DNA from: JAPOVO01 sp026708165 | GTDB lineage: Bacteria; Chloroflexota; UBA11872; VXNJ01 | NCBI GenBank assembly: GCA_965208775.1 | Contig: OZ242360.1 | Location: 1,736,001 to 1,800,000 of the forward strand | DNA length: 64,000 bases | Reading direction: 5' to 3' | Part shown: positions 8,571-16,394 of the stretch, one piece after another | How the letters are laid out: each line of letters begins with the position of its first letter | Numbering within the stretch: position 1 is the first letter of the stretch | Made by a program: the position numbers and the translations under genes | The notes under the pieces: generated by a model | What the model was told of the DNA's origin: nothing | What the model saw: the letters and a program-made list of their open reading frames with translations, nothing else | Databases searched by the model: none

Positions 8571-10340
8571 CTACTCGTACCAGCCAGATGCGAATATCAG
8601 GCCGTCGTGCCGTATGGCCCAGGTGTGCTTGGTCTGCTGCTCACCGGTTTCCGGATTCAGGAAAACGTAGCTAACCCAGCGGCCCTCTTCGTCGGCGGCG
8701 AGCAGGTCGTCTCCATAGAAATACCCGGTAACGTCGACGCGCAGGCTGGGGTCGCGGCCCCTGATCTCGGGCCTGTAGTGGCCAATTGTGAGACCGTCCT
8801 CCGCGTTGATGATGAAGACGTACCACGGCCCGTCGATGCTCTCAACCATGTTGTAGTAGTCAATGGTCGCTTCACGCCCTTCGGCGTCGTATCTACTGAT
8901 CGCGCGGGACACGAACGCCTGCGTGTAGCCGGCGGCGTCCGACTTGCTGGGCGAGTACCAGCCGGAGCCGAAGATCAGGCCATCGCGCCGTACGGCCCAG
9001 GTGTGCTTGGTCTCTTGCTCACCGGTGGCTGGGTTCAAGAAGACGTAGTCGACCCAGCGGCCGTTTTCGTCGGCGGCGAGCAGGTCGTCGCCGTAGAAGT
9101 ACCCGGTGACGTCGACACGCAGGCTGGGATCGCGGCCCCTGATCTCGGGCCTGTAGTGGCCAATGGTGAGGCCGTTCTCGACGTTGATGATGAAGACGTA
9201 CCACGGCCCGTCGACGCTCTCGACCGTGTTGTAGTAGTCGATGGTGACCTCATGTCCCACACCCTCGTAGAGGTCGATCGCGCGTTCCACGATGGCCTGG
9301 GTGTAGGCGGCGGGCTTGGCCTTGGAGGGGCCGGGCTCGTACCAACCCGAGCCGAAGACGAGCCCGTCGTGGCGAACGGCCCAGGAGTGCTTCGTCTGTG
9401 AGTTACCGGACTCGGGATTGACCCAGGTGTAATCGACCCACGCGCCCTCGTCGGTCGCGGCCGCCACGACGTGAAGGCCGGTTGGAAACCCGTCCGGCCC
9501 GCGAACGTCCTCGGCGGGGAGTGGCACGATATGCGGATTCGCCGCATTGGCGACATGCATGTCATTCTCATCGAAGATAAACACGTACCACTGCCCGTCG
9601 ATGCTCTGTGGAGAGTTGTAGTAGTCGAGTACGGTTTCTAGTCCCACGTCGTCATAGAGGCCGATTGCCCGCTGAACGACGTGCTGGGTGTAGGTCGCAG
9701 GTTCGTCCCTGGACGGCCCCGGCTCGTACCAGCCGGAGCCGAAGAGGATGTCGTCTTGTACAACTACCCAGGAGTGTTTGGTCTCAGATTCGCCGGTGTT
9801 CGGATTCACCCAGGTGTAGTCAACCCAGGCGCCGTCCTCGGTTGCGACCGCCGCAATCTGCTCGTTGACGGGGAAGCCGTCGGGACCCTTTATATCGTCC
9901 GTGTTGCGTCCGACCAGGGCCGGGATTGCCGCGTGCGCAAGCATCGTGTCAGCGTCGGCGATGAAGACATACCACTGCCCGTCGATGCTTTGCGGGGAGT
10001 TGTAGTAGTCAACCGCGGCATGGAGGCCTTCGGTGTTGTAGCGGTGAATGGCGCGCTCGACGAATGCCTGGGTGTAGGCGGCGGGCTCGGACTTGGACGG
10101 AAGCTGGTAGGGACGGACGCCGAACCGCAAGCCGGAGTCCCGATGTTCGCTCTGACATACGGCTTCGGCCTGGTCGCCGTGGACCCGCTCGTAGATCCCG
10201 ACGTTCTCGTGGTTGCCCCGGCCGGCTTCAACGAGGTCGTTAAGTTCAGTACAGCTTGTCGGCCACTGTGCGAGTGCCGTGGAGACACTTATTGCAACAA
10301 GCGAGACCACCGCGACAGCGGCCAATGCCAGACGCCCCAT
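8571..10340 (-). CDS. Secreted protein with four tandem Cache sensor domains
   Basis: Start ATG 10340 is set by GGAGGAG about 10 bases upstream; the alternative ATG 10364 would place that site inside the gene. A signal peptide of 24 residues ends ALA-Q. The remaining 565 residues are almost entirely four copies of a Cache-type domain of about 120-130 residues (near 87-207, 215-337, 345-465, 467-589). Each copy has YTQAFVERAI, DYYN, DGQWYVFI, a gap, WVDYTWVNP.TG..TKHSW and FGSGWYE. No membrane helix or enzymatic domain follows, so it is a free extracytoplasmic ligand-binding protein. Repeats 3 and 4 are nearly identical also in DNA, pointing to recent duplication. It lies downstream of the soluble kinase-regulator on the same strand, 168 bp apart. 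Confidence 0.8.
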   Translation of the reverse strand: MGRLALAAVAVVSLVAISVSTALAQWPTSCTELNDLVEAGRGNHENVGIYERVHGDQAEAVCQSEHRDSGLRFGVRPYQLPSKSEPAAYTQAFVERAIHRYNTEGLHAAVDYYNSPQSIDGQWYVFIADADTMLAHAAIPALVGRNTDDIKGPDGFPVNEQIAAVATEDGAWVDYTWVNPNTGESETKHSWVVVQDDILFGSGWYEPGPSRDEPATYTQHVVQRAIGLYDDVGLETVLDYYNSPQSIDGQWYVFIFDENDMHVANAANPHIVPLPAEDVRGPDGFPTGLHVVAAATDEGAWVDYTWVNPESGNSQTKHSWAVRHDGLVFGSGWYEPGPSKAKPAAYTQAIVERAIDLYEGVGHEVTIDYYNTVESVDGPWYVFIINVENGLTIGHYRPEIRGRDPSLRVDVTGYFYGDDLLAADENGRWVDYVFLNPATGEQETKHTWAVRRDGLIFGSGWYSPSKSDAAGYTQAFVSRAISRYDAEGREATIDYYNMVESIDGPWYVFIINAEDGLTIGHYRPEIRGRDPSLRVDVTGYFYGDDLLAADEEGRWVSYVFLNPETGEQQTKHTWAIRHDGLIFASGWYE

Positions 10341-10508
10341 TTCGGACCTTCTCCTCCGTACCAAGCCTCACCCGATTATCAAAGATAGCAAGTTTGGCGT
10401 TATCTGAAGGAAGCCATTGGCGCTCTACGCTTCATGTTTACGCCTTGATACGCCGCAGAGGTCCGAGATCCTCTTTTGGCAGTCATTAAGAGCAGGTAGT
10501 GTGGTCGT

Positions 10509-12926
10509 TCAGTGACCGGCGTCCGGCTCCGTCCCCGGCAACTCCCCGTGCGGCATGCGGTAGCCGACGCGCGGTTGCGCGAAGATGTAGCTGGGAGCGC
10601 GCGCGTCCTCGCCCAGCTTGCGACGAAGTCTCCTCAAATGGGTTCGAAGGGTTCGCGTGTCGCGCGACTTACCCGGACCCCAAATGCGATTCAGCAGCCG
10701 GTCGTGCGGCACGACCCGCCCTGCTTGAACCGATAGTTCGACGAGCAGGTCATACTCTGTCGGCGTCAGATGCACGGGCTTTCCGGCGACCGTCACGAGG
10801 CGTTCGGCGTAGTTGATGGTCAGATCGCCCAGGACGTAGGGTTTTGACGGTTCGGCCCTGTAAGGGGCGTCCCGCCGTCGCAGGGCCGCCTTGATCCTTG
10901 CCACAAGCTCGGTTGGCGAAAACGGTTTAACGATATAGTCCGCGGCCCCCGCCTCGAATGCCCTGGCGATAACGTGGTCCCGGCCATAGGCGGAAATGAA
11001 GATCACGGGCACCTCGGTCAGATCTAATATAGCCTCCATCAGCTCGATTCCATCCGAGCCTGGCAGCATCAGGTCGAGGAGCACCAGGTGCGGCCTGTTT
11101 TGTTCGACAAATTGCAGCGCTTCCGCCGGTTCGGCGGTCACTATCGGGTCATAACCCGAATCCGAGAGTACGTTCCGGACGTACCTGAGCGTCTGCGGAT
11201 CATCGTCCACGACAAGGACCGGTTGGCCGTCGGTTTCCATCTGCGGCAAGCGCGTGGACCGGCGAGGCGACGTGGCCGGAACCTCTTCGACGGCCGGTAC
11301 CGTGAAGGTGAATCGAGCGCCCAGACCCATCCCTTCGCTCTCGGCCCAGATGCGTCCTCCGTGAGCTTCCACTATCCCCTTGCAGATCGCGAGGCCCAAG
11401 CCCGTGTCGCCTCCGTGGTCGTCGGCCTCGGTTCGAGAAAACTTCCGGAACAGGTGCGGCAGGCGGTCGGCCGGTATACCCCTGCCTTCGTCGGCAACCG
11501 AGATGGCGACGTGGACGCCGTCTCGAACCGCGGCCACCTTGATTGAGGACGAATCCGGCGAGTTCCTGGAGGCGTTGGACAGCAGATTTCCGATGACCTG
11601 GACGATGCGCCGCCTGTCGGCCGTCACCAAGGGCAGATCCGGCGCAAGGTCGATTTCGAGAATGCTACGGCCCCCTCCGCTCAGGAAGGTGTTCCGTGCG
11701 CGATCCACCAATACCGCCACTTCCACCGCTTCGGGACTGACCGGCTGCGTGCCCGTCTCGAGCCGCGCCACGTCCAGCAGGTCCCTTATCAGGTCGCGCA
11801 TGTTGTCGGCCTGATCGACGATTATCCGCAGAAACTGGCGTATCTCGGCGGGGTCCAGGTTAGACGGCGCGTCCAGCAGGCCGGTCGCCGAGCCTCTGAT
11901 CGAGGTCAGCGGCGTCCGCAGCTCGTGACTCACCATGGCCAGGAACTCGGCCCGCAGCCGCTCCATTTCCTCCAGCGGGGTCATGTCCTGAAGCGTGACC
12001 ACGACGGACTCGATTTCACCCTCCTCCGAGTGGATGGGAGTCGAGTTGATGAGGGTCGTCACGCTCCTGCCGTCCGGGACCTTCATAACGATCTCCTCGG
12101 CGCGCAACGTCTCGTCAATGCTGAGCAATTTCGCGAGGGAGAATTCCTGGAGGGATATCTCCCGCCCGTCCTCGCGCCGGAAGGTCAGCACTTCCAGCAG
12201 CTGCTCAGGCGACTGGTCGGGCTCCCGCAGGCCGTCGACGATCCTCATCGCCTCCCGGTTTAACGAGAGGGGCGCTCCCGTCCTCGCGTCGAAGACCACG
12301 ACACCCACCGGCGACGTGTCGATCAACGTCTCCAGGTCGGCTCTGGCCCTCCTTTCGTCCCGGTGCCTGCGTGCGTTCACAACGACCAGCGCAACCTGGG
12401 ACGCGAACATCTCGAGGATCTCCTCGTCTTCGCGGCTAAATTCCTGGCCTGGTTCCCTCTTAGCCAGGTGGATGTTGCCGACGTCCACGCCGCGATGGCG
12501 GATCGGGGCGGTCAAGAAACTACTCGCGGGTACGGGAAGTCGCCAATCGGGCATCCCGATCGACTGGGTGAGACCGGCCAAATCCGGCACTCGCAACGGT
12601 CCAGGAATCCTGCTGAGATATTCCAGGAACTTCGGACCCTCGGGCATGTCCCATAGCCGCTGGGTCATTTCTCGGGCCATTCCAGAGACCACGAAGGCTT
12701 CGAACACACCGGACTCGTCCATGGTGTTGATCACGGCGTAATCGGCATTGGTCAGCAATCGGGCGCTGTCCAGCACTCCCTGCAACACCGTGTCGAGGTC
12801 GAGGCTCTCATTGATGCGACGGGAGGCTTCGCACAACTTGGACAGACGGTCCTGGAGGGCCTCTATTTGGCGATCGCGCGCATCTGGTCCTGTCAACTTG
12901 TCACCTCGCTTGGACGGCGGTCGCAC
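10509..12926 (-). CDS. Soluble one-protein two-component system: GAF-PAS-histidine kinase-receiver-winged helix
   Basis: 805 residues from GTG 12926; a TTG at 12896 with GAGGTGA just upstream is a good alternative start. Domains in order: short coiled coil (16-45); GAF (about 45-190); PAS (about 197-315); HisKA with phospho-acceptor His334 in MVSHELRTPLTS; HATPase with N box NLLSNASRNS, G1 DEGRGIP and G2 GGDTGLGLAI; receiver domain with DDD (574-576), phospho-acceptor Asp618 and Lys667; and an OmpR/PhoB-type winged helix (about 695-790, HLTPTEYDLL...RTHLRRLRRKLG). No membrane segment, so the input is cytosolic or via GAF/PAS. It reads divergently from a promoter with PhoB-like direct repeats, a natural autoregulatory target. 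Confidence 0.9.
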   Translation of the reverse strand: MRPPSKRGDKLTGPDARDRQIEALQDRLSKLCEASRRINESLDLDTVLQGVLDSARLLTNADYAVINTMDESGVFEAFVVSGMAREMTQRLWDMPEGPKFLEYLSRIPGPLRVPDLAGLTQSIGMPDWRLPVPASSFLTAPIRHRGVDVGNIHLAKREPGQEFSREDEEILEMFASQVALVVVNARRHRDERRARADLETLIDTSPVGVVVFDARTGAPLSLNREAMRIVDGLREPDQSPEQLLEVLTFRREDGREISLQEFSLAKLLSIDETLRAEEIVMKVPDGRSVTTLINSTPIHSEEGEIESVVVTLQDMTPLEEMERLRAEFLAMVSHELRTPLTSIRGSATGLLDAPSNLDPAEIRQFLRIIVDQADNMRDLIRDLLDVARLETGTQPVSPEAVEVAVLVDRARNTFLSGGGRSILEIDLAPDLPLVTADRRRIVQVIGNLLSNASRNSPDSSSIKVAAVRDGVHVAISVADEGRGIPADRLPHLFRKFSRTEADDHGGDTGLGLAICKGIVEAHGGRIWAESEGMGLGARFTFTVPAVEEVPATSPRRSTRLPQMETDGQPVLVVDDDPQTLRYVRNVLSDSGYDPIVTAEPAEALQFVEQNRPHLVLLDLMLPGSDGIELMEAILDLTEVPVIFISAYGRDHVIARAFEAGAADYIVKPFSPTELVARIKAALRRRDAPYRAEPSKPYVLGDLTINYAERLVTVAGKPVHLTPTEYDLLVELSVQAGRVVPHDRLLNRIWGPGKSRDTRTLRTHLRRLRRKLGEDARAPSYIFAQPRVGYRMPHGELPGTEPDAGH

Positions 12927-13021
12927 CCCGGCCGAAGACCCTCAGGCCGCGGCCCCATGCAGTATTGGAACGCGGCACGCAACAGTCCGACTCAAAGTTA
13001 ATTGTAGCATTTTTGCCCAAA

Positions 13022-13087
13022 TGTCACTCTAACGTCATCAAATAACGGGTAAATGTCACCTGGGCGTCACGCTTAGGACAGTAAAAT
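13022..13087 (+). promoter_or_regulatory. PhoB/OmpR-like direct-repeat promoter, copy A
   Basis: Four half-sites TGTCAC (13022), CGTCAT (13033), TGTCAC (13054) and CGTCAC (13065) have offsets of 11, 21 and 11 bp. The last ends 11 bp before TAAAAT (13082-13087). In Pho-box promoters a pair of such repeats 11 bp apart stands in for the -35 element at this distance from the -10. Spacing is identical in copy B. The likely regulator is an OmpR/PhoB-family winged-helix protein, and the neighbouring kinase-regulator is the obvious candidate. A divergent TACAAT (minus strand, 13006-13001) could serve that gene. Confidence 0.65.
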
Positions 13088-13417
13088 ATCGTGCTAGGGA
13101 GGTTCCAGGTTTCGACTCGCGGCCGGGTCGGATGCCTCATGAGAGATCTTTACGCCGGTCGCCTGCCGAGAACTTCCGTAGTCGTATGCGTCGAGAGCAT
13201 GGGCCGCGCCGTATCGGGATGATGCCATCCGAGACGGTCGGCCGAGCGTGTTGCACATGCTGGAGGATCGAGGCGAGCCGATGCGACCAGACTCTCATCC
13301 CTTCGCTGCAACGCATCAGCTTTCGGCACCATCGCGACCGGATACTACATGAGCCGTTTCGAGCATCCTGCTGAATCGGACTAGCGTGATTGGCCGGGTG
13401 CTGACTGAGCCACCTCT

Positions 13418-13574
13418 CAGGGCCGATTCGACTCTCCGGTCCTGTCTGGCGGGGAGCGGGGTGACTAGCCCTCTGGAGCCTCTACATCACTTCCAGGCTG
13501 TCACCCCGCTCACCTGGGCGAGACGTTGTTTTCGGTGATGTCGTGCGCCGAGATAAAGGGACGGCGTCTCGCCC
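13418..13574 (+). ncRNA. Candidate structured RNA element, copy A: three stem-loops with loop-loop pairing
   Basis: SL1 pairs 13418-13425 with 13437-13444. SL2 pairs GAGCGGGGTGAC (13454-13465) perfectly with 13500-13511. SL3 pairs GGGCGAGACGTTG (13516-13528) with 13562-13574 through 11 Watson-Crick and 2 G-U pairs. The SL2 loop contains ACATCAC (13484-13490), the exact complement of GTGATGT in the SL3 loop (13535-13541), so a kissing interaction is possible. The same elements recur in copy C with compensating changes. It could be a cis-acting leader structure for the gene at 13603 or a separate small RNA. Confidence 0.6.
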
Positions 13575-13602
13575 ACCTCGAAATCGATTGACGGAGTTTT
13601 AA

Positions 13603-15219
13603 GTGGAGATTACCAACCGGCAGTTGCTGAGAATAGTCATCGTGGCCGCCGGCCTGGCGATGCTGTTCATGATGCTCCCGAAGGCCGCGAGCGCGGATCA
13701 CACAGGCCCCTACACACGTAGTTCCTACGAAGAGTTCCGCCGTGATTGCACGCGATTCTTCAGGGGTGAGATCCCGCCGGACGGCAGCTACGGACCACCG
13801 ACGGAGCCTCCGCCGAGGAGCAACATTTACGTCCGTTGGTACGATCCCGTGAAGAAATTCCACTATGAGTGCCAGTCGTATCACCCCGACTGGAAAGGCT
13901 GGGTCGACCCCAACCGGACTATTGTCAACGAGCCTACTGCAACGCCCGATGATGGCGGCGGTAGTGGTGGTGGCGGCGGTGGCGGAGGTGGCGGAGGTGG
14001 CGGCGGCGGTGGTGGTGGCGGTGGTGGCGGCGGCCACAGTGCCCGCCAGGTCAAGCCGCCCGATCTACAGGTCGGTCTTACGGTCGAGGCGGAGCCGGTG
14101 CAGGTCGGCCAGACTGTCAGCTACAGCGTAAAGATCACCAACAACACCGACGGGACGATGACCGGCCTCAGGTGGCGGGACAGGACGTCCGGTGGCGGGT
14201 GGACGAGTCTCGATAACCTCGACGCTGGTGGATCGGTCACGGTCAGCGGCACATTCGGTCCGGTGCAGACGATGCACCTGCCCGGCATCATCCTGACCGT
14301 AGCGGCGGACAGCGACCAGACAGCAGAACGTCGGGCCAGCCGCTACGTGCAGCTCAGCCCGGCGGCTGAGCGGACTGCACAGGCTACCCGGGGTACGCGG
14401 AGTACGAGGGCGGTGGCAACGCAGACGACGCCGGTGGCGACGACCACCGAGCCTTCGGGGCCGTTCGCGACGCCGTCGGTTCTCTCGCTGCGAGTCGACC
14501 GCGTGACGTACACGGCCCCGGACATCCACCTCGGGCATAACATCGCCGATTACATGGTGACGCTGCCCGACGGCGAAGAGGTGGCCTGCAACTTCCTTGA
14601 GCACTATGACGACACCGGCGGCCTTACGCGCTGGGGACACGCGATCTCCGACGTGATTGAAGAAATGCCGGGGACGTTGACGCAGTACTACCAGAAGGGC
14701 GCGGCCGACTGTCATCCGGTGTATGCGCAGACGTGGGTGACGGAGCCGCGACTCGTGTGGGACTACATCGGCGGCGGCAAGGGCGGCGCGCCCGACCTGG
14801 GCACCGAGCCGGGCCTTGTGAGCGAGCAGCCGGGGGTCCTGCTGTGGTGGGGACACCGGATATCCGACTACGCGATCGACGGCACGGAGGTGGGCTTCAG
14901 GGGCTACTTCGACGCGCTGGGCGGGACCCAGTCATTCGGCTACCCGAAGACCGACGCGCGCATCGACAACCATCCGCTGGCCGTGCTGAGTCTGCCGAAC
15001 ACGGATACGGCCGTGATTCGTCAGTACTTCCAGGCGGCCGTCCTCGAGTTTCACCCGACCGACGAGCTGCAGCCCGTGAAGACGGCGCTGCTGGGCGACC
15101 TGGTGCGGAACCTGCGCTACCCGCGTGAGTCCTATCTGGCATTCGAGGCGTTCGAGACGGCGCCGAAGCGCAGTGTCGGCGAGACATACACGCCGGAGCG
15201 GGCGGTGTTCCCGCCGTAG
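13603..15219 (+). CDS. Secreted protein with poly-Gly linker, Ig-like domain and FGxP/QYF repeats
   Basis: GTG 13603 is preceded by GGAG at 6 bases. A signal peptide MEITNRQLLRIVIVAAGL... ends ASA-D near residue 31. Then come a short Cys-containing domain (about 35-110), a tract of more than 20 glycines (about 116-145), an Ig-like DUF11/CARDB-type domain (LQVGLTVEAEPVQVGQTVSYSVKI), a Thr/Ala-rich linker, and two copies of a repeat. The first copy reads FLEHYDDTGG...WGHAISD...LTQYYQKGA..CHP; the second reads FRGYFDALGG...FGYPKTD...IRQYFQ..VLEFHP. I know this FGxP...QYF...HP pattern from Chloroflexota exported proteins. Function is unknown; adhesion or cell-wall binding is possible. It sits behind the promoter-leader module. 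Confidence 0.75.
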   Translation: MEITNRQLLRIVIVAAGLAMLFMMLPKAASADHTGPYTRSSYEEFRRDCTRFFRGEIPPDGSYGPPTEPPPRSNIYVRWYDPVKKFHYECQSYHPDWKGWVDPNRTIVNEPTATPDDGGGSGGGGGGGGGGGGGGGGGGGGGGGHSARQVKPPDLQVGLTVEAEPVQVGQTVSYSVKITNNTDGTMTGLRWRDRTSGGGWTSLDNLDAGGSVTVSGTFGPVQTMHLPGIILTVAADSDQTAERRASRYVQLSPAAERTAQATRGTRSTRAVATQTTPVATTTEPSGPFATPSVLSLRVDRVTYTAPDIHLGHNIADYMVTLPDGEEVACNFLEHYDDTGGLTRWGHAISDVIEEMPGTLTQYYQKGAADCHPVYAQTWVTEPRLVWDYIGGGKGGAPDLGTEPGLVSEQPGVLLWWGHRISDYAIDGTEVGFRGYFDALGGTQSFGYPKTDARIDNHPLAVLSLPNTDTAVIRQYFQAAVLEFHPTDELQPVKTALLGDLVRNLRYPRESYLAFEAFETAPKRSVGETYTPERAVFPP

Positions 15220-15387
15220 CCGGCGGCTGAGCGAGAGATTTCGGGTACTTGGCGGAAGCAGTCAAACGCCTTGCGATTCCTCCAGCGGCCGCGCCTGTCT
15301 GCCGGTCGTAAGGCTCTGGGCTGACGCAGGAACACAAAGCGGCACACGATAGCCCTATTCAAAGTTAACTATGGCTTTTTGCCCAAA

Positions 15388-15453
15388 AGTCACGTTAACG
15401 TCATCGAATAGAAGGTAAGTGTCACCCTAAAGTCACCTTTTGGGCGATAAAAT
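15388..15453 (+). promoter_or_regulatory. PhoB/OmpR-like direct-repeat promoter, copy B
   Basis: Half-sites AGTCAC (15388), CGTCAT (15399), TGTCAC (15420) and AGTCAC (15431) show the same 11, 21 and 11 bp offsets as copy A. Again 11 bp separate the last site from TAAAAT (15448-15453). Bases between the sites differ between copies, so spacing and half-sites appear to be what has been kept. Confidence 0.62.
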
Positions 15454-15784
15454 ACAACGCTAGGGAGGTTCCAGGTTTCGACTCGCGACCGGGTCGGACG
15501 TCCCATGGAGAGTTCTTCATGCCGGTCGCCTTTCGAGAACTTTCGTAGTTATACGTGTTCAGGGTGTGGGGTGCGCCATGCCGGGTTCAGGCCATTTCAG
15601 AAAACCGGCGAAGCGAGCTCGACATATCGCAGGATCGAGGAGAGCCGATGCGGCCAGACTCTCATCCCTTGACTGCAATGCGGGAACCTACGAGAGCATC
15701 GCGAGCGGATGCCGGAAAAGCCGTTCCGAGCATCCCGCTGTATGGGACCAGCGGGATCCGCCGGATGCCGGCAAGGCCACCTCT

Positions 15785-15876
15785 CAGGGCCGAATCGACT
15801 CTCGGGTCCTGTTTGGCGGGGGGTGGGGTGGCGCTTTCCCGGAGGCGCGTGCATCAACCTCTTCAGGCGCTACCCC
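15785..15876 (+). ncRNA. Candidate structured RNA element, copy B: two stem-loops
   Basis: SL1 pairs CAGGGCC (15785-15791) with GGTCCTG (15805-15811) including one G-U pair. SL2 pairs GGGGTGGCGC (15825-15834) with GCGCTACCCC (15867-15876) through nine Watson-Crick pairs and one G-U. The inner part of the SL2 stem differs from copies A and C on both arms but still pairs. The SL3 hairpin and its loop partner are absent, so this copy may be truncated. Confidence 0.45.
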
Positions 15877-16160
15877 GCCCCTTCTTTAGCTGGATTCAGA
15901 GGAAGTAAGGGATCTGAGTTGGACGATACCGCCGCCAGGAGCCTGCTGGACGAAGAGCGGGACGAATTCGGCCTTGTGCATGCCAAGACGAACGTTTCCA
16001 CGAGCCCTTTTACGCCGTGAGACCCAGATCCGGCATCAGAGTCTCGGTCGCGTTGAACAGCGTTTCGATGAAGTCGAGGCGCGGCTGCGCCGGGAGGAAT
16101 TAGCTGATTTTCGAGAGCTTTAGAGAGAAGTTGTTGGGCTCGCTGAAGAAGGGCAACAAG

Positions 16161-16370
16161 ATGACCTGCCCGATATGCGGCGGGTCCAAATGGAAGGCCA
16201 TGGATGGCGAGATCAGCCCGGCGTTTAAGTCATGGGGTCCCATGGAGCGTCCGAAGGGCGTCTCGCGAAAAGCGAAGCCAGTTCTGCCTCTGGTCCCCAT
16301 GGTGTGCCGGAATTGCGCTTACACGGCGATGTTCTTGGCAGCGGAGTATCAGGGAGTCGCACCTAAGTGA
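16161..16370 (+). CDS. Small zinc-ribbon protein
   Basis: 69 residues from ATG 16161, which has GAAGGG about 8 bases upstream; a TTG 30 bases earlier is less likely. CPIC (residues 3-6) and CRNC (about 47-50) form a two-knuckle zinc ribbon, followed by a hydrophobic helix YTAMFLAAEYQG. Proteins of this size and pattern are common uncharacterised nucleic-acid-binding-like zinc ribbons. It follows leader copy B by about 275 bp and precedes copy C by about 25 bp. Whether copy B drives it is an inference. No partner gene is adjacent. Confidence 0.65.
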   Translation: MTCPICGGSKWKAMDGEISPAFKSWGPMERPKGVSRKAKPVLPLVPMVCRNCAYTAMFLAAEYQGVAPK

Positions 16371-16394
16371 GCGCACTTCCAACCACTGTTTACC

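Larger units (their letters stand above)
12992..13602 (+). repeat. Promoter-leader module, copy A (upstream of the secreted Gly-rich protein)
   Basis: This 610-bp gene-free stretch is related to 15359-15885 (copy B) from the first base of a tCAAAGTTAA box, through the direct-repeat promoter, to about 13475. Its last 185 bp are also related to 16395-16660 (copy C). By eye roughly four of five bases match A to B across GCTAGGGAGGTTCCAGG and the following 100 bp, and matches continue in blocks such as GACTCTCATCCCTT and CCACCTCTCAGGGCCGA. No open frame is shared, so the conserved unit is not a protein. The module ends 28 bp before the GTG start at 13603 and would form its 5' leader of about 500 nt. 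Confidence 0.75.
15359..15885 (+). repeat. Promoter-leader module, copy B
   Basis: Second copy of the unit at 12992. It begins 140 bp after the secreted-protein gene. Promoter repeats, -10, the first 100 bp of transcript (GCTAGGGAGGTTCCAGG onward) and SL1-SL2 are conserved. SL3 is not recognisable; similarity ends near the SL2 3' arm. The hairpin CGACTCG...CGGGTCG near the 5' end is preserved in both copies. After the module the sequence up to 16160 has only short weak frames: TTG 15919-16020 (33 codons) and ATG 15980-16123 (47 codons). I do not accept either as a gene. Confidence 0.72.

Noticed and set aside
13086..13130. Leader start resembling tmRNA or a tRNA T-arm (GGTTTCGACTC)
   Set aside because: Only a short match. 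No acceptor stem, no CCA end, no tag-peptide frame and no tRNA-like fold.
15919..16123. Short frames TTG 15919-16020 and ATG 15980-16123 after leader copy B
   Set aside because: They overlap in different frames, have no recognised family, and end before the zinc-ribbon gene. Evidence is too thin for a gene call.
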